6,439 nucleotides of DNA from SZUA-430 sp041477875 (GCA_041477875.1 JBGOVA010000225.1:1-6439); one strand, 5' to 3'. Numbered from the stretch's first letter, positions 1 through 5,221 are shown. The notes: a model not told the origin generated them from the letters alone. Program-made: numbers and translations.

Positions 1-7
1 CCCGGCC

Positions 8-62
8 ACCCAGCGCGCCGGCTGGGTCACCGGCTCAAGGCCGGTGATGACGATTTTTTTTT
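8..62 (+). terminator. Candidate intrinsic terminator: tandem hairpins and T9
   Basis: Two adjacent perfect stem-loops are visible. The first is ACCCAGC (8-14) with GCTGGGT (21-27). The second is TCACCGGC (27-34) with GCCGGTGA (40-47), enclosing the loop TCAAG. A run of nine T (54-62) follows on the + strand, two bases before the end of the minus-strand acetyltransferase gene. The layout fits the end of a + strand gene left of the window that converges on the minus-strand operon. A weakness is that the T-run starts six bases after the stem instead of directly after it. Read on the minus strand the hairpins are not followed by T, so it is unlikely to stop the dsbB operon by the intrinsic mechanism. 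Confidence 0.5.
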
Positions 63-63
63 G

Positions 64-723
64 CTACCGCGCCCGAGGCTCGCGCCACATGCCCCACAGC
101 GGCGGCGCGTCCGGGGCGGGGCGGAATTCGCTCGTCACCTCATAGCCGTGACGTTTGTAGAGCGGCACGTTCTTTTCGTTCGACGATTCGAGATAGGACG
201 GCAATCCCTTCTTGTCGATCATGGCGAGCGTCGCATCGAGCAATGCCGAGCCCAGACCCTGTCCCTGGAATCGCGGATCGACGCCGATCGTCATCAAATA
301 GAAATGCGGCTTCGTTTTCGGATGATGCTTGTCGGCCATCTTGCGGAACGCATCGACGCGCCCCAATCCGCCGAGGCTCGTGAACGATGCGATGGTCGGG
401 AACATTTGCAGCTCCTCCCACCACGGCAGTTTCAGGTCCGCGCGTTCGGGCGGTATCCAGAGCGCCGCGGTGCTGTAGTCGTCGGCCGTCCAAAGCTCCT
501 TGCCCGGCAAACCCAACTTGCCGACGAGAAAGCGGAACATCGCGCGCCGGCCTTGATCGCGCTTCGCGTCCTTGCGCCCGATCCACGACATCACCGGATC
601 GGTCGCGAAGGCCGCCGTCAGCACGTCGATCACGCCGTCCGCGTCGGCCGCGGTCGCGCGGCGCGGATTGGCCGCGCGCTTGCGCCGTTCGAAGGCATCG
701 TCGCTCAGCGCCGTTGTCGACAT
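64..723 (-). CDS. GNAT family N-acetyltransferase
   Basis: This 219-residue protein belongs to the GNAT superfamily, whose members transfer an acyl group from acyl-CoA to an amine; the substrate cannot be read from the sequence. The acetyl-CoA binding motif A is clear at about residues 144-160 (MTIGVDPRFQGQGLGSALL), with the R/Q-x-x-G-x-G/A signature as R151-F-Q-G-Q-G-L-G158. The C-terminal beta-strand/helix PLYKRHGYEV (about 187-196) is the usual GNAT motif B end. The first 20 residues are charged and likely disordered; the fold starts near residue 21. There is no signal peptide, so it is probably cytoplasmic. It is the last gene of the dsbB-coq7 operon: its ATG follows the coq7 TAG with no gap, and a GGAG nine bases upstream lies inside the end of coq7, which implies translational coupling. 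Family call is firm, specific role unknown. Confidence 0.9.
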   Translation of the reverse strand: MSTTALSDDAFERRKRAANPRRATAADADGVIDVLTAAFATDPVMSWIGRKDAKRDQGRRAMFRFLVGKLGLPGKELWTADDYSTAALWIPPERADLKLPWWEELQMFPTIASFTSLGGLGRVDAFRKMADKHHPKTKPHFYLMTIGVDPRFQGQGLGSALLDATLAMIDKKGLPSYLESSNEKNVPLYKRHGYEVTSEFRPAPDAPPLWGMWREPRAR

Positions 724-1290
724 CTAGAACCGCTCCGACAATTTGATCGCAAGCCGGCATCCCGCCTTGATCGTTTCCGACAGCACGCGATAGCCGGGCG
801 CCTGCTCCGCGCCGTGCTCGAGCGCCGTGTCGCGATGCTGGATCTCGTCGGCGCGAAATTTTTCGATCGTCTCCTTGAAGCCCAAATGCTCTACCCCGTC
901 TTTCTCGAGCGCCGCCGCCTGCTTCGCATAATGCTCGTCGATCACTTCCTCGACCGCCGCGGTGCACGCCATCGCCGCCTTCTCGCCCAGAAGCGCCGTC
1001 GCGGCGCCCAGCGCATAGCCCGCCACGCTCCACACCGGCGACAGCGCCGTGGGCCTGACGCCGTTCTCGGCGATCAGCTGATCGAACCTGTCGAGGTGTT
1101 CTTGCTCTTGGCGCTTCATATGGCGGATCGTCTCGCCCGATGCCGTGTGGCCGAGCACGGCGAGCTGCCCCGCATAGATCTGCACCGCGCCGTGTTCGCC
1201 CGCATGATCGACGCGGATCATGCGCGCGAGGTTCCGGTCGGCCGCGTCGTGGCCGGGCAGGCGCGGGGTGGCCTTGATCGTCACGCGCAT
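724..1290 (-). CDS. coq7: Demethoxyubiquinone hydroxylase, COQ7 family
   Basis: This 188-residue protein is a di-iron monooxygenase of the COQ7/CAT5 family. Known members hydroxylate demethoxyubiquinone (C6 of the ring) in the late steps of ubiquinone synthesis at the membrane surface. The ferritin-like four-helix carboxylate bundle is complete: E32 in IRVDHAGEHGA, E62 and H65 in QEQEHL, E114 or E115 in AAVEEVIDEHY, and E149 with H152 in ADEIQH. Length is normal for short bacterial members. The ATG at 1290 is preferred because a strong AAGGAGG lies seven bases upstream and homology starts soon after it. The open frame continues upstream to 1683, but that part merely shadows dsbB. The start overlaps the dsbB stop (TGATG, one shared base) and the stop abuts the next gene, so all three are co-translated. 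Very confident in family and reaction type. Confidence 0.95.
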   Translation of the reverse strand: MRVTIKATPRLPGHDAADRNLARMIRVDHAGEHGAVQIYAGQLAVLGHTASGETIRHMKRQEQEHLDRFDQLIAENGVRPTALSPVWSVAGYALGAATALLGEKAAMACTAAVEEVIDEHYAKQAAALEKDGVEHLGFKETIEKFRADEIQHRDTALEHGAEQAPGYRVLSETIKAGCRLAIKLSERF

Positions 1291-1829
1291 CAGCGTGCCT
1301 CCTTGCGCGCGGTGCCCACGCCCACGACGGCGAGCGCGGCCGCGACGAGCGAAAACAGGAAATTGAATCCGGCCATCGACACGCCGGCCAAGGACCACGC
1401 CACCTCGTCGCAGCGCACGATTTCGCCGGGCGACAACCCGCCGAGCAAGCCGCCGTCCGACGGCAGGTCGATCCCGTCGCCCGTGCAATCCGGCGGCCCC
1501 GGCCACCATTTGTATTCGATGCCTGCGTGATAACCGGCGAGATAGGCGCCATAGAGCGCGACGATCGCCGCCGCCCCATAGAGCGCGAGCACGATCCAGC
1601 GCGGCGCGTTCATCGTGTCCGCGCCGACGATGGCCCCGCCGAGCGCGATGAGAACGAACCACGGGACCCGCTGCTCGAGGCACAACGGACAGGGCTTGAG
1701 CCCGCCCACATACTCGAACGCATAAGCCCCCGCGAGCAGCGCGACCCCGAGCAGCGCGATCGCCGCCGCCGGAAACAGCGGATGCAGGGGCAGGCGTTGA
1801 ACGCGTGAGGCAAGGGTGGCGCCATTCAT
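1290..1829 (-). CDS. dsbB: Disulfide bond formation protein B (DsbB family)
   Basis: This is an inner-membrane quinone reductase that, in known members, re-oxidises periplasmic DsbA and passes the electrons to ubiquinone. With the ATG at 1829 it has 179 residues and four hydrophobic segments (about 19-37, 56-71, 77-99 and 148-171). The first periplasmic loop holds the redox pair C47-P-L-C50, followed by E52-Q-R53 as usual in the family. The second loop holds the other pair, C115 and C140. The start is uncertain: an in-frame GTG at 1865 has GAGGGG only two bases upstream and would add 12 polar, Arg-rich residues, while the ATG at 1829 lacks a clear ribosome site but gives the usual short N-terminus. 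It is the first gene of the operon with coq7, a sensible pairing because DsbB needs quinone. Redox cysteines are intact, so it should be active. Confidence 0.92.
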   Translation of the reverse strand: MNGATLASRVQRLPLHPLFPAAAIALLGVALLAGAYAFEYVGGLKPCPLCLEQRVPWFVLIALGGAIVGADTMNAPRWIVLALYGAAAIVALYGAYLAGYHAGIEYKWWPGPPDCTGDGIDLPSDGGLLGGLSPGEIVRCDEVAWSLAGVSMAGFNFLFSLVAAALAVVGVGTARKEAR

Positions 1830-1887
1830 GCCGGTGAATCTAGCGTCTGCGCGCGCCCCGCGCACCGCCCCTCAATGCGGCAAACCG

Positions 1888-1899
1888 CGCAAATTTGCG
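1888..1899. promoter_or_regulatory. 12-bp perfect palindrome in divergent intergenic region
   Basis: CGCAAATTTGCG lies between the divergent dsbB operon (minus) and tRNA-Leu promoter (+), about 60 bases upstream of the dsbB ATG. A second small inverted repeat, CAACC-ATC-GGTTG (1905-1917), overlaps the -35 box of the tRNA promoter. The position would suit an operator for the dsbB operon, whose own promoter I could not place with confidence. No regulator is recognisable from the sequence, and a single short palindrome may be chance. Confidence 0.3.
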
Positions 1900-1914
1900 T
1901 GCGCCAACCATCGG

Positions 1915-1942
1915 TTGACGGAAGGCCCGCCGTCCCTAATAT
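1915..1942 (+). promoter_or_regulatory. Sigma70-type promoter of tRNA-Leu
   Basis: TTGACG at 1915-1920 and TAATAT at 1937-1942 are separated by 16 bases, close to the housekeeping consensus. The predicted start would be near 1949, giving a leader of roughly 58 bases before the mature tRNA 5' end at 2007, to be removed by RNase P. The AT content of the -10 box stands out from GC-rich surroundings. No other + strand gene is near enough to explain it. Confidence 0.75.
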
Positions 1943-2006
1943 GCGCCCCCTTGCGCTTCTCGGCGAAGACTACCGGCTCGCCCTGATCGACGAAGCGACA
2001 AGCTGT

Positions 2007-2093
2007 GCCCCTGTGGCGGAACTGGTAGACGCGGCAGACTCAAAATCTGTTGTTGGTGACAACGTGCTGGTTCGATTCCGGCCAGGGGCACCA
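2007..2093 (+). tRNA. tRNA-Leu, anticodon CAA, CCA encoded
   Basis: The 87-base cloverleaf is complete. The acceptor stem is GCCCCTG (2007-2013) with CAGGGGC (2083-2089), then discriminator A and an encoded CCA (2091-2093). The anticodon arm GCAGA/TCTGT encloses the loop CTCAAAA with anticodon CAA, which reads the Leu codon UUG. The long class II variable arm folds as GTTG-GTGA-CAAC, as expected for Leu. The T arm is GCTGG-TTCGATT-CCGGC. A matching promoter lies upstream. No T-rich terminator follows the 3' end; a transposase remnant begins within about ten bases, so the original downstream sequence may have been displaced. Open frames across this interval on either strand are artefacts of the tRNA gene. 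Confidence 0.97.
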
Positions 2094-2102
2094 ATTGTTT
2101 CG

Positions 2103-2384
2103 AGTCTCCATCCGATGCGGCTGCAAGCCGAAGGCGCGCCAGACGCGCTGGGCGCTGGAGACCGACAAGCCGCTGGCCTTCGCCATGCTGCGCGAACGCC
2201 AATGCGTGGCATCCGCAGGGGTGCTCTCCAGTGTCCGCACGATGATTGCTTCGATGCGCTCATCCTCGATCGTGCGCGGTGTGCCGGAGCGCGGCTCGTC
2301 GTACAGTCCATCCACGCGTTGCTGCATGAAACGCCGACGCCACTTGCCGACCGTCGCTTTGTCCACGCCCAGCCTGGCCGCGCG
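2103..2384 (-). pseudogene. IS630-family transposase remnant (N-terminal HTH part)
   Basis: The minus-strand frame encodes about 94 residues that I recognise as the N-terminal helix-turn-helix and linker region of IS630-type transposases. Landmarks in order are LGVDKATVGKWRRRF, DGLYDEPRSGTPR, DATHWRSRSMAKASG and VWRAFGLQPHRMET. Family resemblance stops at the ET (2103), just where intact members go on into the catalytic DDE domain. That whole domain is absent, and the frame instead runs antisense into the tRNA-Leu gene. The first part of the protein before AARLGV is also missing or unrecognisable. No terminal inverted repeats are visible. A full-length member is about 350 residues, so this is a dead fragment truncated at both ends. 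Its presence beside a tRNA 3' end marks this as a site of past insertion or deletion. Confidence 0.8.
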
Positions 2385-2498
2385 GCAGAATAGAAGGCCG
2401 ATAGGCAGGTTTGCTCTCGGCCCAGAAACCCGCCGCGCGTCTGACAAACAGCTGGGAGATCGCAGGAATCTCAGCGCTTGGGCAGGGAAAAATCAAAC

Positions 2499-2510
2499 GA
2501 AACATGTTTC
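2499..2510. promoter_or_regulatory. 12-bp perfect palindrome upstream of hip promoter
   Basis: GAAACATGTTTC is a perfect palindrome ending 13 bases before the -35 box of the toxin-antitoxin operon. It could be a second binding site for the operon's repressor or for another regulator, but its sequence is unlike the inverted repeat over the -10 box, so a shared protein is not indicated. It sits at the transition from GC-rich sequence to the very AT-rich promoter. Confidence 0.3.
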
Positions 2511-2523
2511 AACGCCATTTTTG

Positions 2524-2551
2524 TTGAGAATTATAAACTGTAGCTTATAAT
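2524..2551 (+). promoter_or_regulatory. Promoter of the hipA-antitoxin operon
   Basis: TTGAGA (2524-2529) and a perfect TATAAT (2546-2551) are separated by 16 bases. Transcription would start near 2558, about 32 bases before the hipA ATG. The surrounding 60 bases (2511-2570) hold only 18 G or C by hand count, the most AT-rich stretch of the window. An inverted repeat covers the spacer and -10 box, which points to tight repression. Confidence 0.75.
2530..2551. promoter_or_regulatory. Candidate antitoxin operator: 7-bp inverted repeat, 8-bp spacer
   Basis: ATTATAA (2530-2536) and its exact reverse complement TTATAAT (2545-2551) flank an eight-base spacer. Inside the spacer CT (2538-2539) also pairs with AG (2542-2543), so the symmetry is nearly continuous. 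The right arm contains the whole -10 hexamer, so a bound dimer would block RNA polymerase. Classical HipB of E. coli binds TATCC-N8-GGATA sites upstream of hipBA. The same N8 spacing here, with different arms, fits an Xre-type dimer such as the HTH-DUF1488 protein encoded downstream. Part of the symmetry could be incidental AT-richness. Confidence 0.55.
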
Positions 2552-2589
2552 ATGACCATATCGGAATAGAACGATGAAGCAGGATTTAT

Positions 2590-3837
2590 ATGGCAGCCAC
2601 ACTTTGGGGCAAAATCTACTATCGCGACGACGCCGAGGACATGTTCGCCGGGGAGCTCCGCCAGGAGCCGGGGGGCCGCTGCGTCTTCACCTATGACCCA
2701 GCCTACCTAGGTGCCAAGCGCCCTGCCATCGCCTTCACCCTCCCGCTTCGACCGACGCCGTATATCAATGAGCAAGGCTTGCATCCGTTCTTCGACAACT
2801 TGGTTGCCGAAGGCTGGCTTAGGAACGCACAAGCGCGCGCGCTGAAGGTCGATCCCGTCAATCGCTTTGCGTTGCTGCTCGCCTTCGGCCACGACTGCGC
2901 GGGCGCCGTCACGGTTATCGATCCGGCGCCGCCGCGCGAACTCGCCGTCGATCTCGGCGATCCTACCGCTGTAGCCGCGATCAAGAGCCGGGCGTCCTTA
3001 TCGGGCATTCAACCCAAGTTGCTTGCGGTCAAAGAAGGCCGCCGCTTCCGGCCGGCTCGGCGGGATGAGACTTCGACCTATATCGCCAAGCTTCCCTCGG
3101 GAGCGCTGCGCGACATTGTCGAGAACGAATATCTGACGACCATCGCTTGCCGCGCCCTGCTGCCCGACGACAAGATTGTCGACGTCGAAATTGCGGCGCT
3201 CGAAGGCGTGCAGGGTCGTGCGCTCCTCGTTCGCCGGTTCGATCGCTTGCCGAGCGGCGCCAAAATCCATTTCGAGGAATTCAACCAACTGCTCGGGCGG
3301 CGTTCCGGCGACGACAAATACGAAGCGTCCTACGAAGACATGGCGAAGTTCATTCTCTCCACGCCCGGCTGCACGCCGGTCGATGCATGGCGTCTCTATC
3401 AGCGAGTGTTGGCTTGCTTTCTCACTGCGAACACCGACGCACATCTCAAGAATTTTGCGATGTTTCACACCCGCGATGGGTTGAGGCTTACTCCGGCTTA
3501 CGACCTTGTCGCGGCCGCGCTCTATCCTGAACATCGCCAGCTGGCGCTCGCCATCGGCAATGCAGCCGACCTTCAGTTAAGCGATCTCAAGCCCAAGCAC
3601 GTGATCAAGCTTGGCGAAGGCTACAAACTCAGCACTGCCGTGCTTGCCGAAACAGTGCGCGCGTTGGATCTGAAACGCAAAGCCGCTGAAGAGGCGGTTC
3701 GCAAGGCTGCGACGAAGATCGGAGCGGCAGCACTTGGAGACAACCTGATTGAATTTATGGAGAAACGATGGAACGGGACTTTCGCCTTAACTGGAAAGCT
3801 CTTGTCGAAGAAGCCGTCCGGCGACGACGATCGATGA
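2590..3837 (+). CDS. hipA: HipA-family Ser/Thr kinase toxin
   Basis: This 415-residue protein has the full HipA layout: an N-terminal subdomain (about 4-110, with ELRQEPGGRCVFTYDPAYL and LPLRPTPY typical of the HipA N domain) and the HipA_C kinase domain (about 134-394). E. coli HipA phosphorylates glutamyl-tRNA synthetase, blocking translation and causing dormancy. Kinase landmarks are the Gly-rich loop S136-L-S138-G-I-Q-P-K143, the ATP lysine K167 in YIAKLPS, VRRFDR (214-219), catalytic D283 in N-T-D283-A-H-L-K-N, and metal-binding D305 in PAYDL. S136 aligns with the autophosphorylated Ser150 of E. coli HipA. All key residues are present, so the kinase should be active. The ATG has AGGA five bases upstream. 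The last 70 bases overlap the next gene and encode a short Lys/Asp-rich tail beyond the fold. It precedes its antitoxin, unlike classical hipBA. The target is not known. Confidence 0.92.
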   Translation: MAATLWGKIYYRDDAEDMFAGELRQEPGGRCVFTYDPAYLGAKRPAIAFTLPLRPTPYINEQGLHPFFDNLVAEGWLRNAQARALKVDPVNRFALLLAFGHDCAGAVTVIDPAPPRELAVDLGDPTAVAAIKSRASLSGIQPKLLAVKEGRRFRPARRDETSTYIAKLPSGALRDIVENEYLTTIACRALLPDDKIVDVEIAALEGVQGRALLVRRFDRLPSGAKIHFEEFNQLLGRRSGDDKYEASYEDMAKFILSTPGCTPVDAWRLYQRVLACFLTANTDAHLKNFAMFHTRDGLRLTPAYDLVAAALYPEHRQLALAIGNAADLQLSDLKPKHVIKLGEGYKLSTAVLAETVRALDLKRKAAEEAVRKAATKIGAAALGDNLIEFMEKRWNGTFALTGKLLSKKPSGDDDR

Positions 3838-4241
3838 GCCTGACTCAGAAGCAACTGGCGACGCTTGCCAACGTGAGCACGCCGACGATTTCCCGCTTTG
3901 AACAGGCCGATGAGGACATTCAGCTTTCGTCGGCGCTGCCCATTCTTGACGCGCTCGGGTTGACGGACAAGCGCACGCTGGGATTTGTCGACGAAGATTA
4001 TAGGTACGGCATGGCGGAGGGCGTGAGCTTCTGGGGGCAGGACGGCGAAAAGCGTGTGCTATGCAGGATTTCGCGAGCGGCGCTCGACGATCATTTCTCG
4101 GAGCATGATCGCTTGCGCCCGGATGCTGCGTTTAGAAAGCACCGCCGTGAGATCGAGGCATTGGCGCGGCGAAAGTACCTGTTGGGTCAAACTGAGCCTG
4201 ATGGGTCTATCTTGATTCGCACGGGCGAGATCGTCCCTTGA
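3768..4241 (+). CDS. Xre-type HTH antitoxin/repressor fused to DUF1488
   Basis: This 157-residue protein is the likely antitoxin and autorepressor for the HipA kinase. Residues about 8-65 form an Xre/HipB-like helix-turn-helix: first helix LNWKALVEEAVRRRR, then LTQKQLATLANVSTPTISRFEQ and the following helix ALPILDALGL. Residues about 75-155 resemble DUF1488: GVSFWGQDGEKRVLCRIS, AALDDHF, AAFRKHRREIEALARRKY and a closing ILIRTGEIV. The ATG at 3768 is favoured because GGAG lies five bases upstream and the first HTH helix is then complete. A second in-frame ATG at 3834 overlaps the hipA stop as ATGA and would give 135 residues lacking that helix. The 70-base overlap and downstream position make synthesis depend on hipA translation. 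The DUF1488 part may act as the toxin-binding or degradable segment; that is inference. No trace of the usual short HipB C-terminus is seen. Confidence 0.85.
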   Translation: MERDFRLNWKALVEEAVRRRRSMSLTQKQLATLANVSTPTISRFEQADEDIQLSSALPILDALGLTDKRTLGFVDEDYRYGMAEGVSFWGQDGEKRVLCRISRAALDDHFSEHDRLRPDAAFRKHRREIEALARRKYLLGQTEPDGSILIRTGEIVP

Positions 4242-4412
4242 ACGCTTCGCAGAGGCTCAATCTACGGCACCTTCGCACCACGCCGCAACGTGGCGCTGCC
4301 TTCGCGAAGTTCGACGGCAAAGCCAGCGCGACTAGGGTCGAACTATTCCGGCCTGCATACGACGATGGCTTGAAATTCCGCGCTATTAGCAATACTTATA
4401 AGAGGTGATTTC

Positions 4413-4430
4413 CGCGCCGCTCGCGGCGCG
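4413..4430. other. GC-rich stem-loop downstream of hip operon
   Basis: CGCGCCG and CGGCGCG form a perfect seven-base stem around the tetraloop CTCG, five bases after the end of the 56-codon frame. It could slow or end transcription of the toxin-antitoxin operon or stabilise the mRNA 3' end. No T-run follows on either strand, so it is not a textbook intrinsic terminator. Confidence 0.4.
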
Positions 4431-4506
4431 CTGCAACTTGACATTCGAATCCCATCCGAACGGCAATCACCGCTCGAAACGCGACCCGTCTCGCGTGACG
4501 TCACAT

Positions 4507-4565
4507 GTGATGGATGCGTGATGGCAGAAGCCGCGCAATTCCGCCGATGTGATGGCGTGATGGCA
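4507..4565. repeat. Cluster of four GTGATGG repeats
   Basis: GTGATGG occurs at 4507-4513, 4518-4524, 4549-4555 and 4557-4563. The last three are followed by C and two of them by CA (GTGATGGCA at 4518 and 4557). Copies one and two are 11 bases apart, three and four 8 bases apart, and the two pairs are 39-42 bases apart, so the arrangement looks like a duplicated pair. The first copy also forms the right half of the palindrome TCACATGTGA. Function unknown; it may be a fragment of an interspersed repeat or a binding-site cluster. Confidence 0.5.
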
Positions 4566-4616
4566 CGGATTACGTCTGTTTTCAGATTGTGATTCGAGAA
4601 ATCCGCGCCACAAATT

Positions 4617-5177
4617 CTAGCAAGGCCCCGCCACCGCACCGATCGCCTTCGGCACCGCGCCTTCCGCCCAATAGATCGAGCCGATCGCCGGCCGCGTGTC
4701 GCGCTCGAGCGAAAGACGAAGCGCGCGCCCGTCACGGCGCGCCTCGATCAGGCAGAGATGCAGAGCGCGCGGCGGCAGGTCGGCGGTCGACGTGTCGATA
4801 TGCGCGGTCTCGATCGACCAGCCCGCAAGCTCGAGTGCGCGCGCATAAGCCGATGTCGTCTCGCGCGTGCCGCGCGCGACCTCGACGTCGGCAAAGCCGG
4901 AGGCGTTCATCCCGGGCGCCGCTTCGAAATGCGCCCGCACGGTCACCTCGCCGCCGGCCGGCACCAAAGCCCAATCGGGCCACGGCGCTTTGGGTCCAAG
5001 CCACGCCCACTGCGTGACGCCGTCGCGCACGTAACCCACGCGCTCCGCGCTCGTCGCGATGTTGACGAGGCTCCAAAAATGCGGGCTGGCCAGCGCAACC
5101 GGAAAGGCGAGGGCGAGAAAGAGCAGAAAACCGCGCAATGGAGGCTCCGTCGCGGACAGCGAGTGTCGGGCAAGCAT
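4617..5177 (-). CDS. Unrecognised exported or membrane-anchored protein
   Basis: I do not recognise this 186-residue protein. The N-terminus has a basic stretch and a hydrophobic core (about 15-30, LRGFLLFLALAFPVALA) with a possible signal peptidase site after ALA30, so it is probably exported to the periplasm or anchored by an uncleaved segment. The mature part is short and mixed. It contains a Trp-rich stretch TQWAWLGPKAPWPDWALVP (about 55-73) and a C-terminal half (about 107-175) alternating strands and one helix (SAYARALELAGW), with only two cysteines, C142 and the terminal C186. The ATG has a GGAAGG three bases upstream, which is close but usable. It starts 44 bases after the stop of the neighbouring exported-protein gene on the same strand, so the two may be cotranscribed. 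The high-GC codon use fits the host chromosome and not the hip module. Length and signal make a real gene likely; function cannot be assigned. Confidence 0.75.
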   Translation of the reverse strand: MLARHSLSATEPPLRGFLLFLALAFPVALASPHFWSLVNIATSAERVGYVRDGVTQWAWLGPKAPWPDWALVPAGGEVTVRAHFEAAPGMNASGFADVEVARGTRETTSAYARALELAGWSIETAHIDTSTADLPPRALHLCLIEARRDGRALRLSLERDTRPAIGSIYWAEGAVPKAIGAVAGPC

Positions 5178-5221
5178 AAGCCTTCCGCGGCTAACGCCTG
5201 GTCACGCCTTTGCCTCGCATT

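Larger units (their letters stand above)
4242..4616. other. 375-base convergent intergenic region, palindrome-rich
   Basis: The region separates the + strand toxin-antitoxin operon from a convergent minus-strand gene. I see no recognisable gene. A 56-codon frame starts with TTG at 4238 (TTGA overlap with the antitoxin stop) and ends at 4408; its product (for example FAKFDGKASATRVELFRP) matches no family I know and may be a gene remnant. Further on are a GC hairpin (4413-4430), the palindrome ATTCGAAT (4443-4450), ACGCGA-N6-TCGCGT (4479-4496), the overlapping palindromes GTGACGTCAC (4495-4504) and TCACATGTGA (4501-4510), and a GTGATGG repeat cluster. No classic terminator with a T-run is present for either gene. 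Confidence 0.6.

Noticed and set aside
61..1530. Long + strand frame of 489 codons opposite the operon, and a 479-codon minus frame at 140-1579
   Set aside because: Both are Arg/Ala-rich shadows caused by high GC; the real frames (GNAT, COQ7, DsbB) have clear family motifs in this interval.
1291..1683. N-terminal extension of the COQ7 frame to 319 residues
   Set aside because: The extra part is an Arg-rich shadow of dsbB; homology and a strong ribosome site put the start at 1290.
1936..2311. Antisense frames across the tRNA region with peptides such as GIEPARCHQQQ or GRNRTSTLSPTTDFESAA
   Set aside because: These are the common false proteins produced by reading tRNA-Leu backwards; the tRNA cloverleaf explains the sequence.
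2050..2550. Plus-strand frame of 166 codons from the tRNA to the hip promoter
   Set aside because: It starts inside the tRNA gene and crosses the transposase remnant in antisense and the hip promoter; no family features.
4347..4358. Short match (ATTCCGGCC) to the tRNA-Leu T arm as a possible attachment-site copy
   Set aside because: Only nine bases are shared, without the tRNA 3' end; attachment repeats are normally longer, so chance is likely.
4495..4513. TGACGTCA and TCACATGTGA as a CRP-like site
   Set aside because: The half-sites are in the wrong order and spacing for TGTGA-N6-TCACA, and no promoter is nearby.
4343..4735. Minus frame of 130 codons with repeated AIT.PSH peptides
   Set aside because: It runs through the GTGATGG repeats and into the end of another gene; the peptide repetition only reflects the DNA repeats and there is no recognisable domain.
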